Origin: BOKV01 sp041739225
GTDB lineage: Bacteria > Pseudomonadota > Alphaproteobacteria > Rhizobiales > Rhizobiaceae
Direction of reading: 5' to 3'
Assembly: GCA_041739225.1 (NCBI GenBank)
Contig: JBGSOG010000033.1
Location: forward strand, 1-64,000
Length of the DNA: 64,000 bases
The translations under genes were made by a program, and so were the position numbers. The notes beneath the pieces were generated by a model. That model made no database searches, was not told where the DNA came from, and saw only the letters and a program-made list of their open reading frames with translations. Each line of letters begins with the position of its first letter. The stretch's first letter is position 1. Shown here in pieces: positions 35,263 through 44,755 of the stretch.

Positions 35263-35577
35263 TCAACCCGCCAGCGCGGCCAGGGCCAGTGCTTCGGCTT
35301 CACTGGCGTGCTCCAACCGCAAGGTCTTTTTGCGCGAAGTTGAACCTGCTTCCAGCACAAAACGGCTTTTGGCAATTCCGGCTTTTTTTGCCAGAAGCTC
35401 GACAAGGGCAGTGTTGGCGCGTCCCTTTTCCGGCACCGCACGGACTTGGGCTTTCAGCCAGGATTTGCCCTCGGCATCAACATGGATGCCGCCGATGGCG
35501 TCCGCCCGCGCATTGGGCGTCAAGCGGACGCGGACCAGCAATCCGCCCTTTGCATCCAAAGACAGGAAAGCTGCCAA
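35263..35577 (-). CDS. DUF167/YggU family protein
   Basis: This 104-residue protein has the DUF167 core VRLTPNARADAIGG (about 17-30), VRAVPEKGRANTALVELLAKKAGI and the C-terminal GSTSRKKTLRLE. The fold is known structurally but not the function. It follows the YggT gene by three bases, and YggT-YggU neighbours are common in bacteria. Confidence 0.92.
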   Translation of the reverse strand: MAAFLSLDAKGGLLVRVRLTPNARADAIGGIHVDAEGKSWLKAQVRAVPEKGRANTALVELLAKKAGIAKSRFVLEAGSTSRKKTLRLEHASEAEALALAALAG

Positions 35578-35580
35578 GCG

Positions 35581-35871
35581 TCAGAAAACGTTGGGGTAAA
35601 TGTAGTAGAGAATGATCCGTTCCAGCAAAAACACGCCGAGCAGCAAAATGATCGGCGATAGATCAAGCGCGCCGGTATTGGGCATCGCCCTGCGGATCGG
35701 GCGCAGCAGCGGCTCGGTCAACTGATACAGCATGTTGCCGATGGCAGAGACTGCCTGGTTGCGGTGGTTGATCACGTTGAAGGCAATCAGCCACGAGAAC
35801 ACCGCCATGGCGATGATCACCCAAGTGTACAAATTCAGCACGATGAGTACCACGTCGAGCAACGCACGCAT
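35581..35871 (-). CDS. YggT family membrane protein
   Basis: This 96-residue protein has two membrane helices and the YggT motif LTEPLLRPIRRAMPNTGALDLSPIILLLGVFLLER. Homologues are linked to osmotic tolerance and to cell-division or thylakoid-factor clusters. It lies three bases upstream of the DUF167 gene and 55 bases downstream of the amidotransferase gene. Confidence 0.92.
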   Translation of the reverse strand: MRALLDVVLIVLNLYTWVIIAMAVFSWLIAFNVINHRNQAVSAIGNMLYQLTEPLLRPIRRAMPNTGALDLSPIILLLGVFLLERIILYYIYPNVF

Positions 35872-35926
35872 TTGAAGACCCCGGATTGGCGGTGAAGGCT
35901 GAAGATGATCTAGACAGTTCAGACCG

Positions 35927-36670
35927 CTACTTCAACCCCGGCAGTCGGGTCGATCCGGCTGGCCCTACCCACAATTTGAGAAAATCCACCAGCCAGCGCC
36001 GCACCGCCGCGTCATACAGATAACGTCCCTCGATATGCCGGTCGCGCTCCTGCGCGCCGTTGAGCGAGAACCGGTGCGCCCCGCGAATGGTCCAGCGATT
36101 CAGCATGGCAAAGGTCAGTTCCGCATGGAACTGCACGCCGTAGGCATGATCACCGACCTTGATTGCCTGATGCGGGTATTGTTCGCCCGTTGCCAGCAGG
36201 GTTGCCCCCGGCGGCAGGGAAAATCCCTCGCGGTGCCACTGGTAGGTCATTTCCGGCCAGTCCATCAGCGCGCGGCCTTCTGCCGTCGGCTCAATCGGAT
36301 AATAGCCGATTTCGGCAAACTCGCATTCATTGGGACAAACCGTGCCGCCCAATTGCTTGACCAGCATCTGTGCACCCAGACAGATGCCGTAATAGGGTTT
36401 GTTTTCCTTCAGTGGAACCGCGATCCAGTCGATTTCCCGCTTGATGTAATCTTCATTGTCATTGGCGCTCATCGGCCCGCCGAAGATCACCGCTCCGGCG
36501 TGGTCGGCCATGCTGGTGGGCAATTCCTGCCCCGATGCCGGACGGCGGATGTCCAGCGCATAGCCCATTTCCTGCAACAAGATGCCGACCCGGCCCGGCG
36601 ATGACGCTTCCTGGTGCAGCACGATCAGGATTTGCGGTTGCCCGGGTTCGCGTTGCCTGATCCAGACCAT
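35927..36670 (-). CDS. class I glutamine amidotransferase (GMP synthase-like domain)
   Basis: This is a 247-residue stand-alone class I amidotransferase domain. The nucleophile motif is YYGICLGAQML, with the cysteine near residue 97. The catalytic His and Glu lie in YGVQFHAELT, where A replaces the usual P of FHPE. The GGPMSAND segment is typical. Such proteins (COG0518) are often peptidase-like or modify small molecules; the function is not established. It starts four bases after the TerB gene. Confidence 0.9.
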   Translation of the reverse strand: MVWIRQREPGQPQILIVLHQEASSPGRVGILLQEMGYALDIRRPASGQELPTSMADHAGAVIFGGPMSANDNEDYIKREIDWIAVPLKENKPYYGICLGAQMLVKQLGGTVCPNECEFAEIGYYPIEPTAEGRALMDWPEMTYQWHREGFSLPPGATLLATGEQYPHQAIKVGDHAYGVQFHAELTFAMLNRWTIRGAHRFSLNGAQERDRHIEGRYLYDAAVRRWLVDFLKLWVGPAGSTRLPGLK

Positions 36671-36674
36671 GCTT

Positions 36675-37145
36675 TCACGCCTCCGGCGCGCCTGCTGCTT
36701 CGCGCACGATGCGCTTCAGTTCCACCCGGTCGCGCGCACTGACATGAATGAGTTCGGCGACCCGCCAGACAATATTGTCCTCAAATTCGTGCATTTGGCC
36801 ATCGGCATAAACCATTTCCCACAAATCACGCACGATTTCCAGTTTCTCAGGCTCGCTCAGATCGCGTTTGAGAATGCGCGTGAAGGCATAAAGGTCCACG
36901 GCTTCCTGGTCGGCCTGCTGCGCCTGCTGCATCAAATTGGCAACTTCTGCCTCCGAAAGCGCGAATTTTTCTGAGAGCACCTGCGCCAGCCGGTCTTTCT
37001 CGGCTGCCGATACAATGCCGTCGGCTGCAATCACGTGAAACAGCAACGCTGCTTCGGCAAGCTGCTTTTCATCCACCAACATCGAAGCCACGGCCTCGGC
37101 TTTTTTTGCCTTGCCGAAAAACAGGGATTTCAGTTCTGCAAACAC
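36675..37145 (-). CDS. TerB-like family protein
   Basis: This protein is about 156 residues from the GTG at 37145 (VFAELKSLFFGKAKK), which a GGAG site precedes about ten bases upstream. The frame is open to 37205 and 20 further residues are possible. The TerB/DjlA-like helical domain is visible in LAEAALLFHVIAADGIVSAAEKDRLAQVL and the second repeat VDLYAFTRILKRDLSEPEKLEIVRDLWEMVYADGQMHEFEDN, with the acidic DG motifs. Despite the name tellurite resistance, members near heme genes have no shown role in it. Confidence 0.85.
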   Translation of the reverse strand: MFAELKSLFFGKAKKAEAVASMLVDEKQLAEAALLFHVIAADGIVSAAEKDRLAQVLSEKFALSEAEVANLMQQAQQADQEAVDLYAFTRILKRDLSEPEKLEIVRDLWEMVYADGQMHEFEDNIVWRVAELIHVSARDRVELKRIVREAAGAPEA

Positions 37146-37225
37146 AAAAGGGACTCCGGGCTGAAAGTACTGAACAATTGTAACGCGGCGGCCATGCAAA
37201 TTCATCCGCCTTTTTCAGTTTCCCC

Positions 37226-38875
37226 TCACCCTGTAATCACCCGTCCAGGCGCGATGTCGCGTGGGTCGAGCTTGAGGTGGATGAGCGCGGGGCCGTTGAC
37301 TGCCCTCGCCTTTGCCAAGGCTTCAGGAAACTGCGCATCATCGTCAACGGTAAACGCTTGCGCCCCATAAGCCCGCGCCCAGGCCGCAAAATCCGGGTTG
37401 CGCAAATTGGTTGCCGAGATACGGCCGGGATATTCGCGCTCCTGATGCATGCGGATGGTGCCGTAAATTCCGTTGTCGCAAACTATGACCCGAACCTTCA
37501 GGCCGCGTTCGGCGGCAACTGCAAACTCCATGCCGGTCATCTGGAAGCAGCCGTCGCCGGCAAAGGCAAAGCATTCGGCATCCGGATTTTCCAGAGCAGC
37601 GGCGATCGCAGCTGGCAGACCGTATCCCATCGAACCCGATGTCGGTGCCAATTGTTTTTGGGTGCCGTATCTGTAATGGCGGTGCAGCCAGCCCGCATAA
37701 TTGCCCGCGCCATTGCACACATGGGCTTGCGCGCCGACGGACGCCCGGAAATGACCGATGACCGATGCCATGGTAACCGCGCCGACACCGGGAACCGGCT
37801 GCTCGCTCCATTCAAGGTAATCGCGGTGCGCTGCGGCGGCCAATTCACTGGATTGCTTGTTGCCGGTGATTTCCAGCATTGCACTGAGGAAACCGCCCGG
37901 CGTTGAATTGATCGCCAGATCCGGGTGGTAAACCCGGCCAAGTTCCTGTGCACCCGGATGCACATGGATGAGTATTTGCGCTGGCGAGGGAATGGCAAAC
38001 AATTCATAGCCCTGGCTCGGCACTTCCGAAAACCGGTCTCCCAGCAGGAGGATAACGTCGGCATCGCGCACCCGCTGAACCAGCTTGGGGTTGATGCCAA
38101 GGCCAATGTCGCCCGCATAGCAGGGGTGGCTGGCCGGGAAGAGGCCTTGCGCGCGAAAGGTCACGGCGACCGGAATTTGCCTCTTTTCTGCAAATTTTTG
38201 CAGGTCCCCAATTGCCGCACCGTCCCAGCGCGAACCACCGACAATCAGCAGCGGGCGCTGGGCGCTGTCCAACAATTCATTGGCCTGCTGCGCCTGAACC
38301 AGTGCACACAGCGGACCAACGATTTCAACCCTTGGACCCGGAAAGACATCCGTCTCTTCCGTCAGCATGTCTTCCGGCAAAGCCAGCACGACAGGGCCGG
38401 GCCGCCCCGACATCGCAACATGAACGGCGTGCGAGACGATCTCGGGAATCCGCTCAACGCTGCGGATTTCCTCGACCCATTTGGCCATGCCGCCAAACAT
38501 TTGTTTGTAGTCGACTTCCTGGAATGCATCGCGCCCGCCCATGTCGCGGCCAATCTGCCCGACCAGCAGGATCATCGGCGTTGAATCCTGCTGCGCCACA
38601 TGCACGCCGCTGGCCGCATTTGTCGCCCCCGGACCGCGCGTCACCATGGCAATACCCGGTCGGCCGGTCAGCTTGCCATGGGCTTCGGCCATCATTGCCG
38701 CGCCGCCTTCGTGGCGAGCATTGACAACATCAATGCCGCTGTCGTGCAGACCGTCGAGCAAGGCCAAATAGCTTTCGCCCGGCACGCAAAACGCCCGCGT
38801 CACGCCTTGAACTTCAAGGCATCGTGCCAGCAACGCGCCGCCATGCCGGAACGCAGGATTTTTCGTTTCTGCCAT
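37226..38875 (-). CDS. thiamine-pyrophosphate-dependent enzyme, acetolactate-synthase-like
   Basis: This is a 549-residue TPP enzyme of the acetohydroxyacid synthase superfamily. The N-terminal Pyr domain has the catalytic glutamate in VNARHEGGAAMMAEAHG. A central domain follows, then the C-terminal PP domain with SMGYGLPAAIAAAL and the TPP-binding GDGCFQMTGMEF...CDNGIYGT. No regulatory-subunit gene is adjacent. Reaction is uncertain: a biosynthetic acetolactate synthase is less likely than a catabolic or sulfoacetaldehyde/oxalyl-type enzyme. Its ATG lies one base after the hemY stop, in the hem gene run. Confidence 0.9.
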   Translation of the reverse strand: MAETKNPAFRHGGALLARCLEVQGVTRAFCVPGESYLALLDGLHDSGIDVVNARHEGGAAMMAEAHGKLTGRPGIAMVTRGPGATNAASGVHVAQQDSTPMILLVGQIGRDMGGRDAFQEVDYKQMFGGMAKWVEEIRSVERIPEIVSHAVHVAMSGRPGPVVLALPEDMLTEETDVFPGPRVEIVGPLCALVQAQQANELLDSAQRPLLIVGGSRWDGAAIGDLQKFAEKRQIPVAVTFRAQGLFPASHPCYAGDIGLGINPKLVQRVRDADVILLLGDRFSEVPSQGYELFAIPSPAQILIHVHPGAQELGRVYHPDLAINSTPGGFLSAMLEITGNKQSSELAAAAHRDYLEWSEQPVPGVGAVTMASVIGHFRASVGAQAHVCNGAGNYAGWLHRHYRYGTQKQLAPTSGSMGYGLPAAIAAALENPDAECFAFAGDGCFQMTGMEFAVAAERGLKVRVIVCDNGIYGTIRMHQEREYPGRISATNLRNPDFAAWARAYGAQAFTVDDDAQFPEALAKARAVNGPALIHLKLDPRDIAPGRVITG

Positions 38876-38876
38876 T

Positions 38877-40376
38877 TCAAAACAACCGGAAAGGCTTTTT
38901 CGGCTCTTCCGCCTCATTCGGGTCGATTCCCGGATCGTCCGGCGTTACCGGCAAAGCTGAATTCGTTGAAACCGCTTCTTCCTGCCCGTCCATATCGATG
39001 TCGGCGCTCATGGTTTCCGGCAATTTTTTTGCACTTGAAGTGGTTTCCACAACACTGTCTTCATCGGGAAATTCATTCTCGAGCAGAGCTTGAAGTACCA
39101 CAGGCGGAGTTTTCCATTCATAGGCATCGATTTCGCCGTTAAGGGGCGAGAAAGGCAGCCAGCGATGGCTTGCCTGGCCATCGGCCACCCATGCCGGATC
39201 AGCAGGCGCATGCAAGGCCTTGGCAAGCCAATGGCGCATCTTGCCTTCGTCCTGCGTCTCGCCTTTTTCCAGCCGGGCCATCAGCAGGCAGAGCCGTCGG
39301 GTCTCATTGCCGTCAACGATATCCTTTACGGCGCTGCGGGCCGTCTCGAAATCATTGGCCTCCACTGCCGCCTCGGCGACCAGCAACTTGCTTTCCGGGT
39401 TGGCCGCAGCCAAGGCCGCCAGCTTCTTTGCCCTGTCCAGCCTGTCTTGCACCGAATTTCCACTGCGAAGCCCGATATAGGCGCGGCCAATTTCGCGGTT
39501 TGGTTCTTGCCGCCAGGCATCTTCAAGTAGGCGCGACGCGCGCTTGATGTCGTCCTTGCGTACATGGGCCTGTGCGGCAATCGTCAACGCCGGTACAAAA
39601 CCGGGAGCCAGTTTCAGTGCCTGAAGTGCTGATTTCAATGCTTTGTCCGGCGCTCGCGGTTCCTCGGCAATGGCTTGACCGGTCAGCAGGACGGCGCGTT
39701 TGCGGTCGGCTTCCGGCTTGGCAATCAATCCGCCGGCCCGGCTGGTTTCGAGGGTTCGCAATGCGGCCTCAAAGTCGCCGGAAGTAGTCTGGTATTTCAA
39801 CAGCGCGCCGCCTGCCCAAGGCAGCGAGGCCGAGAGTTTGGCTGCTTCCTCGGCATAATGGCGCGAAGCTTCCTTTTCGCCCTCACGCTCTGCTTCAATG
39901 TACAGGCCGCGAAGCGCAACCAGCCGGGTGTCATCATCGTCCAGCATCTTGGTGAAAAGTTCACGTGCACCGGCGCGGTTGCCCTCCATCAGCAAGGTCT
40001 GCGCATCAAGCAATTTCACCAAGGGTTCGTCACCCAGCAGCTTTCGGCTGTCGCGCACCAGCTTGCGCGCATGCACCGCATCGCCTGACGACGCTGCAAT
40101 CAGCCCGTTCGATAGCGCCAGATAACCCCGGTCACGCTGCCGGTTGCGGTAGAACCTGCGCATCAGCGATGGCGAGCGCAGGATAGTCGATACCACCCAC
40201 CACGAAACCATGATGCTTGCCACCAGTGCCACAGTTCCAGCCAGCACCACCATCAGGCTGGTCTGGAAACGGGTACCCTGCCACACCAGCGTGACATCGC
40301 CCGGCCTGTCGGCAAACCACGAGAAGCCAAAGCCCAGGGCCAGCACAAGGACGAGGAAAAGTATGATGCGAATCAT
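38877..40376 (-). CDS. hemY: HemY-type heme biosynthesis membrane/TPR protein
   Basis: This 499-residue protein has two N-terminal membrane helices (about 3-20 and 40-64) with the HemY_N sequence DRPGDVTLVWQG. A long TPR solenoid follows (SALQALKLAPGFVPALTIAAQAHV), with an acidic proline-rich C-terminus ending KKPFRLF. In proteobacteria this protein follows hemC-hemD and assists heme synthesis at the membrane. It is distinct from the protoporphyrinogen oxidase also called HemY in Bacillus. It is 26 bases downstream of the mitofilin gene. Confidence 0.93.
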   Translation of the reverse strand: MIRIILFLVLVLALGFGFSWFADRPGDVTLVWQGTRFQTSLMVVLAGTVALVASIMVSWWVVSTILRSPSLMRRFYRNRQRDRGYLALSNGLIAASSGDAVHARKLVRDSRKLLGDEPLVKLLDAQTLLMEGNRAGARELFTKMLDDDDTRLVALRGLYIEAEREGEKEASRHYAEEAAKLSASLPWAGGALLKYQTTSGDFEAALRTLETSRAGGLIAKPEADRKRAVLLTGQAIAEEPRAPDKALKSALQALKLAPGFVPALTIAAQAHVRKDDIKRASRLLEDAWRQEPNREIGRAYIGLRSGNSVQDRLDRAKKLAALAAANPESKLLVAEAAVEANDFETARSAVKDIVDGNETRRLCLLMARLEKGETQDEGKMRHWLAKALHAPADPAWVADGQASHRWLPFSPLNGEIDAYEWKTPPVVLQALLENEFPDEDSVVETTSSAKKLPETMSADIDMDGQEEAVSTNSALPVTPDDPGIDPNEAEEPKKPFRLF

Positions 40377-40402
40377 GGTGGTTACCTTGCCTCCGGCTGG
40401 AT

Positions 40403-41893
40403 TCAGCCAGCCTTTTCCTGCCCGAGTTCATCTGCCAGCATCCGGATGGATTTGGCGCCATCCAACCGCAGCTGGACACGCTTGACCCACTCTTCCGAGG
40501 CTGCGCGTGCCACTTCCGGCAAGCCTTTCCACAAAAGCAATGCCACGGGCAAATCTCCGGTCTCCACTGCTGCGCGAATGCGTGAAACGATGGCGTCGGG
40601 CGTGCTGCCTTCAACAGGCCCTTCGGGGCGAACGACGACAAGATTTTTCGCATTGGAAAGGATTTTGCCAAAAACGCCCTGTGGCTCTTGCGCACTTCCC
40701 GCAAGAATGGCCGGGGTAATCGCGTCAAGCTCTGCTATCAGGGACGCCTCATTGGCAATTCCCGATTCGCCGTTGGCCTTCAGCGCCTGCACCGCTGAAT
40801 TTTCGCCGGTATCGGCCTCGATTTGCGCCAGAAACTCGCCATACGGCTTTCCCTCCCTGAACGCTGTTTCAAGGCCGGACAGTGCGCGCATGGTTGCTGC
40901 GAGCCTGGCTACATCGGCTGTTTTTGCCTGTGCTTCGCCATAACCGGCAACACTCTCCTCCACTTTGTCGAGACGTCCGGACAAAGCCGTGATTTTCTCT
41001 TGCGCTCCAACCAACCCGTTTTGCAGTTCGCTCATGCCTGCCGCGTCCGCAGTTGGAGCAGCGGGAGCATCGCCCTGTACTGTGGGTTTGGCACCAAGGT
41101 CTGCAATTGCTTTCTCGGCGCTGTACATTCGTCCGGCCAGTTGTTCAACCTGCGTGATCAACAACCCGGACTGTGGCTCGCCCACACTTGAAGGTGTCTG
41201 GGAGCCGGCACTGCCAAGTCCTGCGATCTGTTCCTTGATGGCTGATGCTTCGGCTTCAACCGCTGAGAGGCGGGCCTCAAGCCCCTCAACGCGGGCCGGG
41301 TCAACAGCGACGTCCGCGGGCTGCGCCCGGTCGGCGGACGCCTCGATGGCTGCAAGTCTGTTTTCCAGCGAGGCCACATCAATTTGCGGAGCGGCAGGCT
41401 CGCTGGCGGGCATCCCGCCGAGCAGCCCGGCAAATCCGGGAATGTTCTGCAGCACCCCTGTTGCATTCATTGCGCCAAGTCCGGCGAAGGAAAGAACACT
41501 GCCAACCACCGCGCCAACAAGCGTACCGCCAAAGGAGGAGCCGCGCTTTGGTGCAGGCGGGGTTAACGGCGAAAACTGTCTCTCGGCAGGTGTATCGCTT
41601 TGCATTGCCGGGTGGTCCGGCTCGCTGGCCCTCATGTCTCCTGCTCGCGAACTTGCTGACTCAATGCGCAGACGCGCCGCCTCGTCCTCAAGTCCATCAT
41701 CATCCGTTGGGCCGGCCACGGTGTCCTCAACGCCACCCGCAAGGTCCGCCACCTCGTCACGTGACGGCACGTCCGCCGAAGCAACGACTTCCTTGGCTTC
41801 CAGATCGATGGTCTTCGCCGGACCCTTGTTGGCAAGATTTTCCGCCAATCCGTCAGCAGCGCCCTCAGGCGCATCTGGTTTGTCGTTGCTCAT
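40403..41893 (-). CDS. Mic60/mitofilin-family inner membrane protein
   Basis: This 496-residue protein has an acidic disordered N-terminus (1-105), a single membrane helix (about 119-142, glycine/valine-rich), a long coiled-coil region (about 170-330, LENRLAAIEASADRAQ and similar) and a C-terminal mitofilin domain with EGKPYGEFLAQIEADTGENSAVQAL. This is the alphaproteobacterial ancestor of mitochondrial Mic60, which shapes cristae and intracytoplasmic membranes. The hemD-mic60-hemY order is the conserved alphaproteobacterial arrangement. The chosen ATG gives MSNDKPDAPEG; the upstream extension overlaps hemD. Confidence 0.88.
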   Translation of the reverse strand: MSNDKPDAPEGAADGLAENLANKGPAKTIDLEAKEVVASADVPSRDEVADLAGGVEDTVAGPTDDDGLEDEAARLRIESASSRAGDMRASEPDHPAMQSDTPAERQFSPLTPPAPKRGSSFGGTLVGAVVGSVLSFAGLGAMNATGVLQNIPGFAGLLGGMPASEPAAPQIDVASLENRLAAIEASADRAQPADVAVDPARVEGLEARLSAVEAEASAIKEQIAGLGSAGSQTPSSVGEPQSGLLITQVEQLAGRMYSAEKAIADLGAKPTVQGDAPAAPTADAAGMSELQNGLVGAQEKITALSGRLDKVEESVAGYGEAQAKTADVARLAATMRALSGLETAFREGKPYGEFLAQIEADTGENSAVQALKANGESGIANEASLIAELDAITPAILAGSAQEPQGVFGKILSNAKNLVVVRPEGPVEGSTPDAIVSRIRAAVETGDLPVALLLWKGLPEVARAASEEWVKRVQLRLDGAKSIRMLADELGQEKAG

Positions 41894-41939
41894 CTTGAAC
41901 CCCGAAAGCTTGGCGCGCTCCGGCCAGCCGGCTTTTGCG

Positions 41940-42647
41940 CTAGTACATTGGACCGGGCGCAATGCGTGACAGCAGCCCGATCATTGATGCTTCGCTGGGA
42001 TGGCTGGCCACCAAAATACGCCCATTTGCAGGCGCCCGCAAAGCGTGGGCAGTCTTTTCCGAAATGGCGACCAAAGTCAAACCGCCAAGCAGTTCCACAA
42101 GGGAGTGTGCGGACGCGATTTCCGACAAATGCGCAGCCATTCTGGGAGAATACAAAAAGACGGCGTCGCTCTGCCGCAGGGCAGTCTCAAGCTCAGTTTT
42201 GCCCGGGTCGATCAATCGCGCTTCATAAAGGGCAAATTCACAGACCTGCCAACCCGAAAGCGCTGCGGCGAAATCAAATGCCTTGTGCAACGGCGCCGGG
42301 TACAGCAGCTTTCCGCCGGCCCCGCTGCCAGCAATCAAGCGGGCCAGTTCACTGGCGTCTCCCGGTCCGGCGATCACGTTCAAAAACCCGGCTTCACGCG
42401 CTGCGATTGCAGTGGTCTCGCCAACACAATAAGCCGCAATCGCCAGCAAACCCGCTTCCGGTTGGTCGATGCACACCACCGCCGCAGCCGACGTTAAGAC
42501 CACGGCGTCAAAATTGCCTTCCGGGAAGTTTTCGCCCGTGGGCACATACTCAAGCATTGGCAGAATTACGCCTGCATGCCCCGCATTTCCCAGCCGTGCC
42601 GCACTCTTGCGGCAATTCTCGGCGCTGCGGGTCAAAAGTACGCGCAT
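41940..42647 (-). CDS. hemD: uroporphyrinogen-III synthase
   Basis: HemD cyclises hydroxymethylbilane to uroporphyrinogen III. The 235-residue protein starts MRVLLTRSAENCRKSAARL, the usual N-terminus, and contains VVLTSAAAV, YCVGETTAIAAREAG, LYPAPLHKA and the C-terminal LVAISEKTAHALR. The family is divergent, so the neighbours hemC (upstream) and mic60-hemY (downstream) carry weight. An in-frame GTG at 42656, directly after the hemC stop, is an alternative start. Confidence 0.9.
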   Translation of the reverse strand: MRVLLTRSAENCRKSAARLGNAGHAGVILPMLEYVPTGENFPEGNFDAVVLTSAAAVVCIDQPEAGLLAIAAYCVGETTAIAAREAGFLNVIAGPGDASELARLIAGSGAGGKLLYPAPLHKAFDFAAALSGWQVCEFALYEARLIDPGKTELETALRQSDAVFLYSPRMAAHLSEIASAHSLVELLGGLTLVAISEKTAHALRAPANGRILVASHPSEASMIGLLSRIAPGPMY

Positions 42648-42656
42648 CGCGCCCAC

Positions 42657-43619
42657 TCAGACCCAGCTGGCAAAGAAACGAGCACCCGCTGTCTCGCGAA
42701 GCCGGTCAGCGGCTTCGGCTCCAATTGCCACGGCATCGCCCATTGTACCCTCAAGCCGGATTTCGTGGGCATCCACGCCATCAGGCGTCAGGATCATGCC
42801 ATGAAAGTACAGTTTGTCACCGGACAAGCGTGCATTGCCGGCGATTGGCGTGCGGCATGAGCCATCGAGACCGCCCAGAAACGCCCGCTCACAATTGAGC
42901 ATGGTGTGCGTCGGCTTGTGATTGATGGGGGCGAGCTTGGCCAAGGTGGCCATATCGCCAATCCGCGTTTCAATGCAGACAGCGCCTTGCCCTGGGGCGG
43001 GCGGGAAGCTGTCGCGGTCAAGTACCGCAGTTATATGCTTCTCCAGCCCCAGGCGGCGAAGGCCGGCTTCCGCCAGCAAGGTTGCCTCGGCCACGCCGTC
43101 AGCCAGTTTTTGCAGGCGGGTTCCGACATTGCCTCGGAAACCAACCACGTCCAGATCAGGCCTGTTGCGCAACAACAGCGCCTTGCGACGAAGTGAAGAT
43201 GAGCCAACCACTGCCCCCTTGGGCAGGGCGTCCAGCGAACCTGCACTGAGGCTGAGAAAAGCATCGCAAACATGTTCGCGTTTCAAAAAGCACGAAAGCT
43301 CCAGCCCGTCCGGCAAAGTGGTCGGCATGTCCTTGGAAGAATGAACCGCCAGATCAATCCGGCCATCCGAAAGCTGTTCCTCGATCTCTTGCGTGAACAG
43401 CCCTTTGCCGCCGATTTCCGACAGCGCCCGGTCCTGCACACGGTCGCCCTTGGTGCTGATGACAATGATTTCGATTTGTGGCGCATTCGCGCCATGCGCG
43501 GCAAGCAATTGCGCCCGCACCTCATTGGCCTGCCACAGCGCCAACTCGCTGCCGCGTGTCCCGATCCGCAAAACGCTGTCTTTGGTTTGGTCTGGTGATC
43601 CCGCCATTTTCTTTTGCAT
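42657..43619 (-). CDS. hemC: hydroxymethylbilane synthase (porphobilinogen deaminase)
   Basis: HemC polymerises four porphobilinogens. The protein is about 320 residues. It has RIGTRGSELALWQANEVRAQL, HSSKDMPTTLPDGLEL, VGSSSLRRKALLL and the dipyrromethane-cofactor cysteine in LGGLDGSCRTPIAGNA. I use ATG 43619, which has an AGAAGG ribosome-binding site; ATG 43607 four codons later is possible. It heads the minus-strand hem run and is divergent from tsaD across 56 bases. Confidence 0.96.
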   Translation of the reverse strand: MQKKMAGSPDQTKDSVLRIGTRGSELALWQANEVRAQLLAAHGANAPQIEIIVISTKGDRVQDRALSEIGGKGLFTQEIEEQLSDGRIDLAVHSSKDMPTTLPDGLELSCFLKREHVCDAFLSLSAGSLDALPKGAVVGSSSLRRKALLLRNRPDLDVVGFRGNVGTRLQKLADGVAEATLLAEAGLRRLGLEKHITAVLDRDSFPPAPGQGAVCIETRIGDMATLAKLAPINHKPTHTMLNCERAFLGGLDGSCRTPIAGNARLSGDKLYFHGMILTPDGVDAHEIRLEGTMGDAVAIGAEAADRLRETAGARFFASWV

Positions 43620-43675
43620 GCCCTTCTGATACCCCGCACATTCACTTTGACTATCGTTTCCGGTGAATTCAGACA

Positions 43676-44755
43676 ATGCTCGTTCTCGGCCTTGAGACCA
43701 GTTGTGACGAAACCGCCGCTGCCGTGGTCACCCGCGACGCCGACGGAACACCGCGCATTGTCTCCTCCGTTGTGCTGGGACAGATGCGCGAACATGAAAA
43801 ATTCGGCGGCGTTGTGCCTGAAATAGCGGCGCGCGCGCATTTGAAAAACCTCGACCCGGTTGTTGAACTGGCCTTGGAGAAGGCAGGTATAGCGCTGGGT
43901 GACATTGATGCAATTGCAGCCACTGCCGGGCCAGGCCTGATCGGCGGATTGCTGGTGGGCGTGATGGAAGCAAAAGGCATTTGCGCCGCTCTGGGCAAAC
44001 CTTTCCTTGCCATCAACCATTTGGAAGGCCATGCACTTACAGCCCGGTTGACCAACAATGTCGCGTTTCCTTATCTGTTGTTGCTGGTTTCCGGCGGCCA
44101 TACGCAAATCCTGTGCGTGCGCGGTCTTGGCAATTATGAACGGTGGGCGACCACCATCGACGATGCGCTCGGAGAGGCGTTTGACAAGACGGCCAAACTT
44201 TTGAGCCTTGGTTTTCCCGGTGGCCCGGCTGTTGAAAAGGCTGCCACCGGCGGCAACGCCGAACGGTTCAATTTGCCACTGCCCATGCGCGGCCAAAAGA
44301 CCCTGAACTTCTCGTTTTCTGGCCTCAAGACCGCAGTCAGGCAAGAGGCTGCACGCAACCAGCCTCTGGACCCGGAAACCATTTCCGATCTGTGCGCGGC
44401 TTTCCAGTCCGTGGGAACATCAAGCGTGTGCGACCGCGCGGCAAGGTCCATGGCCCTGTTCGAGGCGAGCGAGGCTTCTGACACGCAGAAAATCTTTGTT
44501 GCCGCAGGCGGCGTTGCGGCAAACAAGGCGATCCGCAGCGGCTTGACCGGACTATGTGCAGAGCGCGGTTGGCAATTTGTCGCTCCGCCGCTGGAGTTGT
44601 GCGGCGACAATGCTGCCATGATTGCCTGGGCTGGCCTTGAGCGTTTTGAACTGGGGCAAACCAGCAGTCTTGATTTTCAGGCACGCCCGCGATGGCCGCT
44701 CGACAGCCAGGTGGAAGCTGTCATCGGTGGCGGCAGAAAGGGCGCAAAGGCATGA
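43676..44755 (+). CDS. tsaD: tRNA N6-threonylcarbamoyladenosine transferase TsaD
   Basis: TsaD transfers threonylcarbamoyl to A37 of ANN-decoding tRNAs. The 359-residue protein has LGLETSCDETAAAVV, the metal-binding histidines of INHLEGHALTARL, VSGGHTQIL and the C-terminal AGGVAANKAIR. It overlaps gpsA by four bases (ATGA) and is divergent from hemC, the usual alphaproteobacterial order. The product it makes is further modified by MtaB, encoded at 4.6 kb. Confidence 0.97.
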   Translation: MLVLGLETSCDETAAAVVTRDADGTPRIVSSVVLGQMREHEKFGGVVPEIAARAHLKNLDPVVELALEKAGIALGDIDAIAATAGPGLIGGLLVGVMEAKGICAALGKPFLAINHLEGHALTARLTNNVAFPYLLLLVSGGHTQILCVRGLGNYERWATTIDDALGEAFDKTAKLLSLGFPGGPAVEKAATGGNAERFNLPLPMRGQKTLNFSFSGLKTAVRQEAARNQPLDPETISDLCAAFQSVGTSSVCDRAARSMALFEASEASDTQKIFVAAGGVAANKAIRSGLTGLCAERGWQFVAPPLELCGDNAAMIAWAGLERFELGQTSSLDFQARPRWPLDSQVEAVIGGGRKGAKA

